From contig JADKKF010000026.1 in assembly GCA_016720635.1 (NCBI GenBank), positions 62,001 through 126,000 on the forward strand: a DNA stretch of 64,000 nt, given 5' to 3'. This DNA comes from Saprospiraceae bacterium (GTDB lineage Bacteria; Bacteroidota; Bacteroidia; Chitinophagales; Saprospiraceae). A model generated the notes under the pieces. That model searched no databases, was not told where the DNA came from, and saw only the letters and a program-made list of their open reading frames with translations. The translations under genes and the position numbers were made by a program. Below are positions 25,261 through 36,001 of this stretch, piece by piece (within the stretch, counting starts at the first letter, position 1; each line of letters opens with the position of its first letter).

Positions 25261-27030
25261 TCACAATAAAATCGGGTTTAGAGCGTCGCTAGATTGTTTT
25301 TCGATCATCTCACGGTAGTGACCCAACTCCATGGCCATCAGCTCATCGTGGCTGCCCTGCTCTAGGATTTCACCTTCTTGGAGGACGATGATTTGATCGG
25401 CCCTTCTGATCGTGGACAAACGGTGGGCGATGATGATGGAAGTCCGATTGTCTAAAAGTTTTTCAATGGCTTTTTGGATGGCTTGTTCGGACTCGTTGTC
25501 GATGGAAGAAGTTGCCTCATCTAGGATCAGGATATCGGGCATAAAAACCATGGCACGGATGAACGCAATGAACTGACGCTGACCCATCGAAAGGTTATTT
25601 CCACGCTCCATCACCTCGAATTGATATCCATTGGGTAGGGTTTCAATAAACTCGTGAAGGCCAAGGTCCTTAGCGGCGCGCTGAACATCGCTGAGGGTAA
25701 TCCTAGAATCCATCATTCGAATGTTTTCAAAGATGCTACCTGAAAAAAGAAACACATCCTGAAGTACCAATGAAAATTTCGAACGCAAGTCATGAGGATC
25801 CAGTTCATTTATAGAAATTCCATTACACAAGATATCTCCAGCTTGGATTGGATAAAAACGCATCAAAACATTGATGATGCTCGATTTACCACTACCTGTG
25901 CTTCCTACGATGGCAAGGCTCGTATTGGGCTTAAGTTCAAGGTTAATTCCCTTCAATACCTTGTTTTGGTCGTTATAGCTGAATTCTACATTTTGGAATT
26001 GGATATGATCCAAAGTTTCTGATATTGATTTATTGCCCAGTGGTTCGTTGTCATCTTGGTCATCCAACAGCGCGAAAACTCTTTCTGAGGCCACCATGCC
26101 CATCTGGAGGCTGTTAAATTTGTCTGCTAGCATCCGCATAGGACGAAATAGCATTGCCACAAATTCAGGAAAGGCAATCAAGGCTCCTACAGAAATACTT
26201 TCATCAACTACTCCCCTAGCGCCCCACCAGACCATCAGGCCTAAGGTCATGGCGGAGATGATTTCAACTACTGGAAAAAAGATGGAATAATAGAGTATGG
26301 AATCAATATTAGCCTTGTTGTAGCTCTTGTTAATTTTGGCGAAATTATCCCATTCTTGGGTCTGTGCATTGAACAAGTGAACGATCTTCATACCTGAAAT
26401 ACGCTCTTGAAGATATGCGTTCATATTGGCAATTTGGGTTCGGACTCGTTGGAAACTTTCTTTCACCTTTTCTTTGAAAACGTAGGTACTAAAGATCATT
26501 AACGGCATCGTCAAAAGGCAAATCAGCGTAAGTCTATAACTATTGGTAAACATTATGACCAAAACCGCTATGATAGAAATTAAATCGGCCAAAATGGTTA
26601 TAGCACCTTGCGAAAATACGGAATTGATGGTTTCGATGTCTGAGATGGTGCGAGTATTGAGATTGCCAATAGGAGTCTTGTCAAAATACTGCAATTTGAG
26701 TGACAAAATCTTTTGAAAGACACGATTTCGAAGGTCCTTTACGACATTCTGTGCCAAGCGCGAGGTCGAATAATTGAATACATATTTCAAGAAAACCTCT
26801 ACGATCAAGAGTGCAAAGATGAGCAATGTCATCCTCAGCATTCCAGGACCATCGTTGGTCATGACGTGCTGATCGATCATCCTCTGGATCAATAGCGGTC
26901 TAAATGAACCCAAAGGAGACATAACCAAAACGAGCACCAAGCAGACACCGTAAAGTACGGGGTAAGGAAGCCCTAATTTTAGGATTCGCCACAAGACTTG
27001 GCTATCAAATGATTTTTTCTTCTCGCTCAC
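25261..27030 (-). CDS. ABC exporter, MsbA-like (fused permease and ATPase)
   Basis: 589 residues: six transmembrane helices in the first 320, then a nucleotide-binding domain with Walker A GSTGSGKSS, Q-loop LQDVFLFSG, signature LSMGQRQ (variant of LSGGQ), Walker B ILILDEATSSID and H-loop IIIAHRLST. It is a half-transporter expected to work as a dimer, exporting lipid, drug or peptide; the substrate is not apparent. prfB lies 35 bases upstream. Confidence 0.9.
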   Translation of the reverse strand: MSEKKKSFDSQVLWRILKLGLPYPVLYGVCLVLVLVMSPLGSFRPLLIQRMIDQHVMTNDGPGMLRMTLLIFALLIVEVFLKYVFNYSTSRLAQNVVKDLRNRVFQKILSLKLQYFDKTPIGNLNTRTISDIETINSVFSQGAITILADLISIIAVLVIMFTNSYRLTLICLLTMPLMIFSTYVFKEKVKESFQRVRTQIANMNAYLQERISGMKIVHLFNAQTQEWDNFAKINKSYNKANIDSILYYSIFFPVVEIISAMTLGLMVWWGARGVVDESISVGALIAFPEFVAMLFRPMRMLADKFNSLQMGMVASERVFALLDDQDDNEPLGNKSISETLDHIQFQNVEFSYNDQNKVLKGINLELKPNTSLAIVGSTGSGKSSIINVLMRFYPIQAGDILCNGISINELDPHDLRSKFSLVLQDVFLFSGSIFENIRMMDSRITLSDVQRAAKDLGLHEFIETLPNGYQFEVMERGNNLSMGQRQFIAFIRAMVFMPDILILDEATSSIDNESEQAIQKAIEKLLDNRTSIIIAHRLSTIRRADQIIVLQEGEILEQGSHDELMAMELGHYREMIEKQSSDALNPILL

Positions 27031-27065
27031 TAATTCATATTACAATAAAGGTAAAATAGATAACG

Positions 27066-28155
27066 CTATGACTTAATCTCTTGTTTCGACATCATGTATG
27101 ATTTTAGGAAAGGATCGAGTCCGCCATCCAAAACTGCGTCGGTATTTCTGGATTCATAATTGGTTCGGTGATCTTTGACTCTCCTATCGTCGAGTACATA
27201 GGATCTGATTTGTGATCCCCATTCGTTCTTCATTTTTTGGGCTTCGATGGCGTCTCTTTCCATTAATTTCTTTTCCAATTCCTTTTCATAAATCATGGAT
27301 TTAAGCATGATTAGGGCTTTTTCTCTATTTTGGATCTGAGATCTTTCTTGCTGGCATTCCGCTACCAATCCTGTTGGAAGGTGACGTACACGAACAGCTG
27401 ACTCAGTTTTGTTTACGTGCTGCCCTCCTGCCCCACTGGCCCTAAAAGTATCCCATTCTATATCGGCGGGATTGATGACTACTTCGATTCTGTCATCGAC
27501 CATGGGATGAACGAAAACCGATGCGAACGAGGTCATCCTCTTGCCTTGAGAATTGAAGGGGCTAACGCGAACCAATCGATGGACACCATTTTCACCTTTC
27601 AACATTCCGAATGCAAAATCACCAGAAAACTCAAGGGAAACCGACTTAATGCCAGCCACATCCCCATCTTGTTTGTTCAATTCAGATACTTTGTACCCTG
27701 ACTTTTCACCCCACATGATATACATTCTCTCCAGCATAGCCGACCAATCGCAACTTTCGGTACCACCAGCTCCCGCGTTGATCTCAAGGATGCAGCTGAG
27801 TTCATCCTCAGGCTTGTTGAGCGTAGATCGGAACTCTACATCATCTATCACATCTAGGGCAAGTCGATATGCCTCATCCACTTCTTCTTCGGTCGCCATA
27901 TCTTCCTTGGAAAATTCAAACAATACTTCCAAATCATCGACAGCTGTCTGTACTTTTTCGAAAGATGCCACCCAAAGTTTGTGCATCTTGATTTCCCTTA
28001 GAATGGATTCTGCTTCGTCTGGTTTTTCCCAAAAAGTTGGGTTAAGTGATTTGTCGGTTTTATCTTCAATTTGGATCAATCGATTCTCGACGTCAAAGAT
28101 AGCTTCTTAAGGAAGCAACTCTTTCTTTTAAAGATTTTAATTGTTCAATGGTCAT
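27066..28155 (-). CDS. prfB: Peptide chain release factor 2, with programmed +1 frameshift
   Basis: RF2 recognises UGA and UAA stop codons. The main reading frame (27066-28079 and upstream) carries the anticodon-like SPF at RVSPFNSQG, the GGQ motif GAGGQHVNKTES and ordinary RF2 length. Its true start is in another frame: ATG at 28155-28153 gives 20 residues (MTIEQLKSLKERVASLRSYL), then an in-frame TGA at 28093-28095 within CTTTGAC. A +1 slip at CTT-TGA continues into DVENRLIQIEDK. This is the known autoregulatory recoding site. The Shine-Dalgarno-like AGGGGG seen before it in E. coli is replaced by AAGAAGC. Confidence 0.95.
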
Positions 28156-28176
28156 AGCCAAATTCTGTTTGAACCA

Positions 28177-28184
28177 CAAAGGTA
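28177..28184 (-). promoter_or_regulatory. Putative -7 promoter box of prfB
   Basis: Minus-strand TACCTTTG 22 bases before the prfB ATG at 28155, matching TAnnTTTG. No clear -33 element. Confidence 0.45.
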
Positions 28185-28317
28185 AGAAAACAGCAAAATA
28201 TATCTGTGTGATTATTGAAAAAGGTAAAAAAGGGATCGATAATGGCGTTTCAATCCCCTAGAAATTTACTAAAATTATTTTTGTATGGAAATCCTTGAAG
28301 TGAGGATATGGTCTTCG

Positions 28318-31315
28318 TCGCGCTCGGGGGGGGGGAAGTGCGGGAGGGACCCCCAAAAAAGACCGAAGACCCCCGCGGTTGGCTCCCACTCCCTCGCCCC
28401 ACATCCCCGGTCTAAATTCCCGGCCGGAATTACTAAATTATTTGATTTTTTTGTGGGGTGGTGGGGGGGGGGGGGGGGGGGGCGGGGGGGGGGGCCGAAG
28501 CTAGAGTGAGAAAAACAGAAAAACTTTCCCCAAAGCGCCTCCGGACCGCGAGTTCCGGGCGCGCCTTAGACGACCGACCTTTGTTTGCCCTTAATTTGTT
28601 AACTCGGTCGTCAAAAACCCCTCCAAGCGCAGCGGCGGGGGGGGGCGAGAAACCCAAGGGGGGGGAAAAAATTAAAAACTGAAGGAAAGGGAAGAAATGT
28701 TTTTTTAAAAATTACGGGAAATTAAAACTTCTTTATCGCCGGCAGCCCAGGGAAACGTCAACACCTGCCCCGGGGGCGCAGGCAAGAAGGGAAACCCAAT
28801 CTTCGGGCGCCGCCGGGGAAAAAAGTAGGGTTTTCCACAAACGTTTCCGCCCCCGCGGTTCAGCCACCCGGAAGGTATTCTTTGGTTCCTCAAACGCGGG
28901 AGCAACCCTTGAGCAAGCCGAAGGGAACCCCCCCCCGGACAAACTCCCTTGAGAAGGCAGAAGGAAACGGGCAGAGAAAAAGAACCCCGGGCCGAGAAAG
29001 TCCGAGAACTACAGAACGAACCTCGACGGGGTGCCCGGGGGACCCCGGGAGCCGTCCCCGCCCCGCGCCGGACCCGTCCCCCCGCCCCCTTGAATCCCGA
29101 CAACCCCCACTAAACACTGGGCCCCCCCCCACAAGCCAAAAACCCCAAAAAAAAAATCCTCAAAAAACCCCGGCCCCGACCGCAAAACCGGTGGAAAAAC
29201 GCTAAAATAGAAAAGAAGGCGCCCTTAAAAAAAAACCTGAAAGGGGTTTAACCCGGGTTGGGGACCTAGGCTGGTGTTAGAAAAAGCGAATTCAGGGAGG
29301 GGGGGTTTCCTGGGCAGCCCCCCCGGAAAAAAAAAGAAACAGGGTACGACAAATTCCCCGGGAGCAACCCCAGAACCACCCAACAAGGCACTAAAATTTA
29401 TGAAATTAAAAACTCCCAGCCCCAACAAGCTCCCGCCTCAACCGACCGTTTTAAAAAATTCTTCACCCATTGGTTGCTCCCCCTGTTCTTCCCCTTCAGG
29501 AAGTTCCCCCCCCTCAGGAATCTCGATGGGGAGCGGTTCCCGCCCGGAACCTGCCCGGGTCCCGGGGGGGGCCCCCCCCCCCCCAACAAAAAAGGGGGCC
29601 GGACCCCCCCTCACTTCGCCTGGACCAAAAAAAACGAACAGGCCGCGCTCCCAGCGGTGGGGGTGTAAGGTTCCTAAAGACAAAAAAGGTCGAAGAGGGC
29701 ACAACCCATACGCGGAAATTGGCGGAACCTAACACAAGGCAAAAAACCCGGAACAAACCCTCAGGCAAACTTTTGGCGAATTCCCCGGACACCCCGAGAA
29801 GCAGGGCCCCTCCCGGAGCGCCGCCCTAAAAAGGGCGTTCCAAAAAACTCAGGGGGGGCGAGTTTCAAGAAGGGGCGCCTCAAAGGGGCCCGCCAAAAAA
29901 AAACCTCAAAAAACCGGGGGTGCACAAAACAAATTCCAATACCAAACAGCGTGGCGTAACCAAGAAACCCACCAACCCTAGTGTGGGAACACCACCAGGG
30001 GATTCCGCCACCCGGGGGCCTAGACGCCCAAAAAAACCGGCCACAAAGGAAAAAGATTCTCCTCGGAAATTCGCCGGGATAAAGTAGGAGAGCAAACCGA
30101 GCACTTTCCCCTTGAAAAACCCCAAAAACTTCGGGGGGGGATTGGAAAGAGGCTTGCCTGGAGGGTTTCGGGGAAAAAAACCAAAAAAATCGGGCATAAA
30201 AACAAAAGAAAACCAAAAAAGGAGGGAATAAAATAAAAAAAACCGGAAAAACACCACCAATAAAATTTAAAAAACCAAAAATATTAGCGAACTACAACAA
30301 AAAACAAAAATCGAAAACACTCCAAAAATCAATTTTTCTATTTTTCGGGAAATAAAAAAAAAAATTTTCGGCCTGCACCCCCCCCGGGCCCCGTTTAAAA
30401 CCCCCAGGAAAACACCCAACCCACCGGGAAACAGTCCGCCCGAACCAAAACACCGGAAAAAAAAACTACTGACAACCCTCAACACTACCCAAAACTTGCC
30501 CCCCCACGCCTCCAAAGTGGTTCCCGGCAAACTAACTCTTGTACCAAAAAAATTGATGGGAAGGGTCACCGCAAGGGAGAGTTTCCCAACGAGGCCCGCC
30601 CCACACCCCTTGAAAATTAACCTCACATGAAAAAACGGCCGGGCGGGCCCAAGAACGCCCCCCGTCGGCCGAAACCCCTTTTTGGTACCCCCGCCTTTAC
30701 GGGGCCCCCTTACTTAAAACTCCCCCCCCCAACCACTTGGGGGCCAAGCGGGAACCCCCGGGTTCCTTGAGAAGGGGCGTGTGTAAAGCGCGCGCGGGAA
30801 AAACGACGAAAAAAAAATTATCCCAAATTGAGGGGGACAAAGGGGAGGGACGCCGATTAAGGACCGGGCCCCCGTGCGCCCACGAAACTACCTCTCAACC
30901 TGGGCCCCCAAAATCCCCCCGCCAAAACCGGGGGGACGGGGGCGGCGCCTCCCAAACAGGTGCCTCAAACAAAAATTCCCCAACCAAACCACCTACAAAC
31001 CCCCTTCGCCCCGCACCCCAATACACAAAAGTGGGCCCCGGGGCGGGGCATACCAGGCAAAAAGACGAAAACCACCAAAAAAAAAACCACCCACAACGAG
31101 ATCCTCCAGCACACGAATTTTTCCGATTAAGGACAAATTGAAAAAATTCGGGTTAAAAAAAGCGACAAAAAAAAAAAAAAAAAAAACGGGCACACTACCA
31201 CCGCGCAAAAATTTTCTTTTTAAACCAAAAATTTTCGGTATAAAAAATCTCAAAAAAAAAGAACTTTTTCAAAAAAAAAGCTGGAGCTTTAAAAAATTTG
31301 AAAAAAGGCAGTAAA
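28318..31315. other. Anomalous homopolymer-rich block, likely low-quality or misassembled sequence
   Basis: About 3 kb unlike anything else in the window. It has long G, C and A runs (for example 28462-28484, almost pure G, and an A run near 31166), strong depletion of T in the plus strand over most of its length, and a sharp GC rise. All six frames give low-complexity Pro/Gly/Lys/Arg-rich translations with no recognisable domain. The edges are abrupt against normal AT-rich DNA. The best reading is unreliable sequence, such as a poor read placed across a gap. No gene is called inside it. Confidence 0.8.
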
Positions 31316-31419
31316 TACACAACAGGCATCCAACCCCTCTGAATGAGTAGAATTTTTAACCAATTGTCATAAAGCCCTGTTAGAACTAGCGGCCTCTTGC
31401 TGGAGGTCTTCCTGAAAAC

Positions 31420-32475
31420 TTACCTGGGGCATACGTCGCAAAAAGAAATCGCTATACCGCTGTTCCCTGCTCTACCAGTCCGTCCTATGCGGTGCACGTA
31501 GGTTTCTGGTACTTCGGGCAATTCATAATTGAAAACGTGGCTTAGCTCATCAATATCGATACCCCTTGAGGCGATGTCGGTGGCTACCAAAACCTGTATG
31601 GTTCCATTTTTGAAATTGTTCAAGGCGTTTTGTCGAGCGTTCTGAGCCTTATTTCCATGGATGGCTGCAGCGGTGATATGGTGGGCATGAAGCACTTTTA
31701 CCACTTTGTCGGCACCATGTTTAGTACGGGTAAAAACCAATGCTGATTTGATGTCATTTTCTCTCAATAAATGGATCAGAAGTTTGTTTTTATCGGCTTT
31801 GGCGACGTAGTACAGACTTTGGTCAATGGCATCGGCGGTAGAAGAAACGGGTGTCACTTCTACTTTCTTGGGATTGTGCAAAAGGGAATCAGCGAGCTTT
31901 TGAATTTCTGGAGGCATAGTTGCTGAAAAGAAAAGCGTTTGTCTCTTAGTGGGCAATTTTGTTATCACGCGTTTTACATCGTTGATAAATCCCATATCCA
32001 ACATCCTGTCTGCCTCATCCAAAACAAAAATTTGTAATTGACGTAGCGTGATGATTCCTTGATTTATCAAATCCAATAACCGACCCGGTGTAGCTATCAG
32101 TACATCGATGCCTCTTTTCAAATGCTGAACTTGGGGACCCTGACTTACACCTCCAAAAACCACCGTGTGGCTAATTTTAGTATATTTTCCATAGGCTGCA
32201 AAACTTTCGTTGATTTGGATTGCTAGTTCCCGAGTTGGCGTCAGGATCAATACTTTGATGCCTGAGCTGTATGTTTTTTCAGTATATAATAATTGTAAAA
32301 TTGGGATGGCGAATGCCGCTGTCTTACCAGTACCCGTCTGTGCGCACCCTAGTAAATCGGTTTGATCCAACACGATCGGGATTGACATTTTTTGAATTGG
32401 TGTTGGGGTGGTATAGCCTTGTTCGGCCAATGCTAATAGTATCGGATTGATTAATCCTAGTTCCTTAAATTCCAT
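31420..32475 (-). CDS. rhlE: DEAD-box RNA helicase, RhlE-type, 3' end damaged
   Basis: 351 residues visible. All core motifs are present: Q motif (TPTPIQ), AQTGTGKTA, PTRELAIQ, DEADRMLDMGF, FSATMP, ATDIASRGIDI, HRIGRTGRAG. The frame ends early with ISFCDVCPR. In another frame the sequence continues APGKFSGRPPARGR to a stop at 31386-31388, exactly the basic RhlE tail. A stretch between ISFCD and the tail (normally some tens of residues) is missing and the frame is shifted. The gene therefore really extends to 31386 and carries a deletion, true or from assembly. It lies directly beside the abnormal block. Confidence 0.85.
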   Translation of the reverse strand: MEFKELGLINPILLALAEQGYTTPTPIQKMSIPIVLDQTDLLGCAQTGTGKTAAFAIPILQLLYTEKTYSSGIKVLILTPTRELAIQINESFAAYGKYTKISHTVVFGGVSQGPQVQHLKRGIDVLIATPGRLLDLINQGIITLRQLQIFVLDEADRMLDMGFINDVKRVITKLPTKRQTLFFSATMPPEIQKLADSLLHNPKKVEVTPVSSTADAIDQSLYYVAKADKNKLLIHLLRENDIKSALVFTRTKHGADKVVKVLHAHHITAAAIHGNKAQNARQNALNNFKNGTIQVLVATDIASRGIDIDELSHVFNYELPEVPETYVHRIGRTGRAGNSGIAISFCDVCPR

Positions 32476-32588
32476 GAATTTTTTTTAATTAAATGTGGGG
32501 GTTGGATTGGTTGTATTTTCAAAAAAGCTGACGTTAATAATTGAGTCCATTAGCTTACAACTTGCCAACATTATTTGCTTGGAAGACA

Positions 32589-32596
32589 CAAAGGTA
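32589..32596 (-). promoter_or_regulatory. Putative -7 promoter box of the helicase gene
   Basis: Minus-strand TACCTTTG, 113 bases before the helicase ATG. It implies a leader of about 105 bases. Cold-induced DEAD-box genes often have long leaders; whether that applies here is unknown. Confidence 0.4.
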
Positions 32597-32760
32597 GATA
32601 TATTTTACGAAAATTAGCAATTTATCAAAGAAGTACCAAAAATTATTTGGTATTCTCGACATTCATTTCACCGAAAAATATACCTTTTCAGCCCAAAAAA
32701 CCCAAAATACTTGGCAATTTTTTAAAAAAAATCCTATCAAATTGTGATTACAAATACAGA

Positions 32761-33675
32761 TTAAACATCCTCTCCCCACTTTTCCATTTCCTCTTTACTC
32801 CAAAGATCTGGAAAAAATATCCTTCGCTGATATCTTGGATGCATGTACTTCCGCCAGTCACTCCCACCTGTAGCTTCGGCCTTACCAAGATATTTCCCTG
32901 CTGCGTGATAATGCGACATAACCCAACTAATATTGACGGTATAATCATAATGCCGCATTGCCTCTATAAGTTTTTCATCGGCTTGAACATCACCTGGGAG
33001 CGATTTGAATTTGGTCCAGAAATTCGTTGTATTGTAATATTCCATTTTCCTCAAAAACAAATCCTTGTATTTGGCTTCAAAAAGCTGAATTAGTGTTGAT
33101 TTTTCACCTGTTGCATGATCTTTACCTGCCGCTTGCCAGTATAAGTGGTCGTAGGCATGCTCATAGGGCGTATTCCTATCGATGGTGGCTCTAAAGCGGT
33201 AATCGATCAAATTTATGAGTTCAGTGGAAGCAAATTCAATGAGTCTATATTGAGCACTTTGAAAGCCACTCGCTGGGGTCAGGGTAGTTCTAAACTTCTG
33301 ATACTGAGCAACTTCCATTCCATCTCCCATGATGTCAAAAGATGTTGAGAGCATATCAAAATAACGGCTTATCCTTTCTAACTTTAAGGTAAAAAAAGCT
33401 GCAGTCATATCCTCCGCACGGCTCACCTGGTCAATTTCCCAAAGGATCATCTTAAAAAGGAGTTCGTTGACTTGATGATATATGATAAAAATCATTTCGT
33501 CGGGCAAATTCGTCCTTTGAACCTGAAGATTGAGCAAAGCATCGGGCTGAATATAATCCCAGTACGTGATGGGCTTGGCCCAAAGCAAACCCTCGAGATG
33601 TGTATCTGTATTTTGCCCAAGGGCTTCGAATTTTTCTTCGAGTTGCTGTAAAAGATCTTGCTGTCTATTTTCCAT
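32761..33675 (-). CDS. kynA: Tryptophan 2,3-dioxygenase
   Basis: A 304-residue all-helical haem dioxygenase. Signature segments: TYWDYIQPDALLNLQ, FIIYHQVNELLFKMILWEID (with the distal His region), LTPASGFQSAQYR, and SHYHAAGKYLGKAEATGGSDW, the active-site C-terminal block. It opens the indole ring of tryptophan as the first step of the kynurenine route. No other kynurenine gene is in the window. A TATCTTTG box at 33693-33700 lies 17 bases upstream of the ATG. Confidence 0.9.
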   Translation of the reverse strand: MENRQQDLLQQLEEKFEALGQNTDTHLEGLLWAKPITYWDYIQPDALLNLQVQRTNLPDEMIFIIYHQVNELLFKMILWEIDQVSRAEDMTAAFFTLKLERISRYFDMLSTSFDIMGDGMEVAQYQKFRTTLTPASGFQSAQYRLIEFASTELINLIDYRFRATIDRNTPYEHAYDHLYWQAAGKDHATGEKSTLIQLFEAKYKDLFLRKMEYYNTTNFWTKFKSLPGDVQADEKLIEAMRHYDYTVNISWVMSHYHAAGKYLGKAEATGGSDWRKYMHPRYQRRIFFPDLWSKEEMEKWGEDV

Positions 33676-33692
33676 GTTGCTTGGTTGTAGTA

Positions 33693-33700
33693 CAAAGATA
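33693..33700 (-). promoter_or_regulatory. Putative -7 promoter box of kynA
   Basis: Minus-strand TATCTTTG, a TAnnTTTG match, 17 bases before the kynA ATG. No -33 element stands out. Confidence 0.4.
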
Positions 33701-33851
33701 ATAAGAATTGCCCGAATCGGATGGCACCTTTTTAGTCAAAAAGGCCCCTATTGGATGCTCAGAAGGAATAAATGAGATTAAAAAATCAGTATTTTTACTA
33801 GAAATGAATGTTTAATTTTGTTGATTGTAATTAAATACATTTTACTTTGAT

Positions 33852-34397
33852 ATGTATATGAATTTTACCGATTGGAATTACCTCATAAATGGAACCCAAC
33901 GCCAGCAATCGGTTTTTCAAGTACTTGAAGTTTTAAAGTTAAGGCAATTATTTGTTGAGTATCAACCCATCTTGGTGGGTACCATCCCCATTAAGATTGA
34001 CATTCCCAGCAGCGATATCGATATTTTAATATGCGCTAAGGACTTGATTGAAATGGAGTCTTTATTTAAAAAACTATTTTCAACATTTGATCATTTCTCT
34101 AGCAGATACTTCGAAGTCCAGAATAAACCATCACTAACCTGTTCATTTGATTTTATGGGTGAAAAAATCGAAATATTCGCTCAAGACTGCCCCACTACCC
34201 TACAGTACGGGTACCTTCATATGATCATTGAACACCATGTATTACAGCGTGAAGGAGAATCATTCCGTCAAAAAATATTAGATTTAAAAAGAAATGGTAT
34301 AAAAACTGAGGCTGCTTTTTGCCAGCTTTTATCGTTGGATGGAGACCCTTTTGAATCGCTTTTGAACTATGGACGGGAACTTGGTTTATGCACCTAG
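33852..34397 (+). CDS. DUF4269 protein, nucleotidyltransferase-like fold
   Basis: 181 residues. The GTIPIKIDIPSSDIDILIC stretch resembles the GS..DxD metal site of nucleotidyltransferases and is the hallmark of DUF4269. A later EIFAQ strand offers a third acidic residue. No substrate is known. It stands alone and converges with the membrane protein gene downstream across 41 bases. The ATG six bases further in (33858) is an equally possible start. Confidence 0.7.
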   Translation: MYMNFTDWNYLINGTQRQQSVFQVLEVLKLRQLFVEYQPILVGTIPIKIDIPSSDIDILICAKDLIEMESLFKKLFSTFDHFSSRYFEVQNKPSLTCSFDFMGEKIEIFAQDCPTTLQYGYLHMIIEHHVLQREGESFRQKILDLKRNGIKTEAAFCQLLSLDGDPFESLLNYGRELGLCT

Positions 34398-34438
34398 TGC
34401 GATAGATTTTCTAAAATAATTGCCTAGCCTTCGTTTTA

Positions 34439-35884
34439 TTAATTTTTTCTAAAAAGAAAATTATCCTCGCCATATGTATTGATTCGGGAAAATTCCGCAA
34501 AGATCTTAGGGTCCAGATCCATGGAAATATAATAGAAATCGACATTCGATGTTGAATTAGCTTTTTCATTTTCAAGTAAAAAAAACTGCATCGAGTTGCC
34601 ATATACATAATGATTATAATAATCTGCGGCTGATTTATATTTTTTCTCCATAGCCACTTTGGCTTGGTTATTTTGACGGTATATCTCTTTGCAAACTTCC
34701 TTGGTATATGCATCAAAATACCACTCTCTCACCGTATCCAAACGCATGACCAATGCAAAATGAACTATGAATATGACTGAAATGCTTGCTCCCAGTTTCA
34801 AGACGAGTTCGCTATTTTTCTTGTAATAATAGTCCAACATGGCGACGCCCAAACCTAAGAAAATTGGATAATACATAATAGCCTTGCGCCCATCCATATA
34901 TTTAATATTGAAAAAATTCCTTTGAACGATGGTTACAAAAACGATGGTCAATAACAACATAAAAAGAAAGGAAAATCCAGAAATTACCGACGCCTGTTTT
35001 ATGCTATTTTTATAAAAAAGAACACCTGCCCAGACCACTAAAGCCAACATTAGAGCCTGCAGAAGTATTGCTACCCAAAAAGTATCGCTGTAGGCAAAGT
35101 TTTTGGCAAAAGTATGAAAGGAATCAAACCACCCATTGGCCCCCCATCTGAATTCATCTTGCGTTCTCAGCATGGCTATCGGCTTAAAACAAAGGATCGT
35201 CATCAAAATTGCTAGCAAAAAGGGAATCCAATTAAGCTTAATCAAGTCCAATATTCCTACTTTCGTGAACCTCTTATCAAAAAAAATCCAGTACATATTC
35301 ATAACAAACCACAAGGACACATAAAAATTAATCCAAGTAAAATTCGAAAGAATGGCAAGCGAAGCGAACAAATAACTTGTAGCCAAATAACGCGAAGAGG
35401 GATATGTAAAATAGTGCATAATGGCCGCTAGAGAGACCATCTCAAACCCTAAAGCCAAGCCATAACCCCTCGACAAAGAAAAGAAATCCAACACATAATT
35501 GAGCGAACAAAGGGCTATTATACCCACCAATCGAATGAAATTTTGTTTCGTCAACGTTTGCATCAACCAAACAAGTCCTACATAAAAGAACCCAAAACAC
35601 AACACATTCGGCAATCTCAAGACCCATTCTTTGTGACCAAACAAATGTATAAATGGCTTGATCAATATGGAATTTAATACATGATTGTTGGCTGAGCTAA
35701 AATTTTCAGGGGCATAACAAATTTGGTAAATGCTCTGACTACTCAGATGGTAAGTCCAGACTTCATCGTATGTAATGGACAGAATAATCGACCTATAAAG
35801 AATCAGGAAAAACGATAAAAAGCCTATCACCAAAATAAGTCTCCAATACGCCTTGTCACCTATTTTGATCGCAGAAATATTCAT
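34439..35884 (-). CDS. Multi-pass membrane glycosyltransferase-like protein (GT-C type)
   Basis: 481 residues with roughly ten or more hydrophobic helices. After the first helix, ITYDEVWTYHLSS matches the acidic DE loop typical of GT-C/ArnT-PMT enzymes that use lipid-linked sugar donors. The C-terminal 90 residues are soluble and probably periplasmic. The sugar and acceptor are not evident, and no glycan operon surrounds it. A non-enzymatic membrane protein cannot be excluded. Confidence 0.6.
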   Translation of the reverse strand: MNISAIKIGDKAYWRLILVIGFLSFFLILYRSIILSITYDEVWTYHLSSQSIYQICYAPENFSSANNHVLNSILIKPFIHLFGHKEWVLRLPNVLCFGFFYVGLVWLMQTLTKQNFIRLVGIIALCSLNYVLDFFSLSRGYGLALGFEMVSLAAIMHYFTYPSSRYLATSYLFASLAILSNFTWINFYVSLWFVMNMYWIFFDKRFTKVGILDLIKLNWIPFLLAILMTILCFKPIAMLRTQDEFRWGANGWFDSFHTFAKNFAYSDTFWVAILLQALMLALVVWAGVLFYKNSIKQASVISGFSFLFMLLLTIVFVTIVQRNFFNIKYMDGRKAIMYYPIFLGLGVAMLDYYYKKNSELVLKLGASISVIFIVHFALVMRLDTVREWYFDAYTKEVCKEIYRQNNQAKVAMEKKYKSAADYYNHYVYGNSMQFFLLENEKANSTSNVDFYYISMDLDPKIFAEFSRINTYGEDNFLFRKN

Positions 35885-36001
35885 CCAATTTTATCTCAAT
35901 TTTGTAGTAAATATAATCCAAATTTGCTTCAAAATGACTCTTTCGCAGCTTCATTTGTTATAAAATGGATGGATGATGGTTTCAATATAATTCGCCCTCT
36001 C

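Noticed and set aside
28285..31314. Many open frames of 60-150 codons on both strands in the homopolymer-rich block
   Set aside because: They arise because T-poor, GC-rich sequence lacks stop codons. Translations are low-complexity Pro/Gly/Lys runs with no domain, and overlapping frames on both strands look alike.
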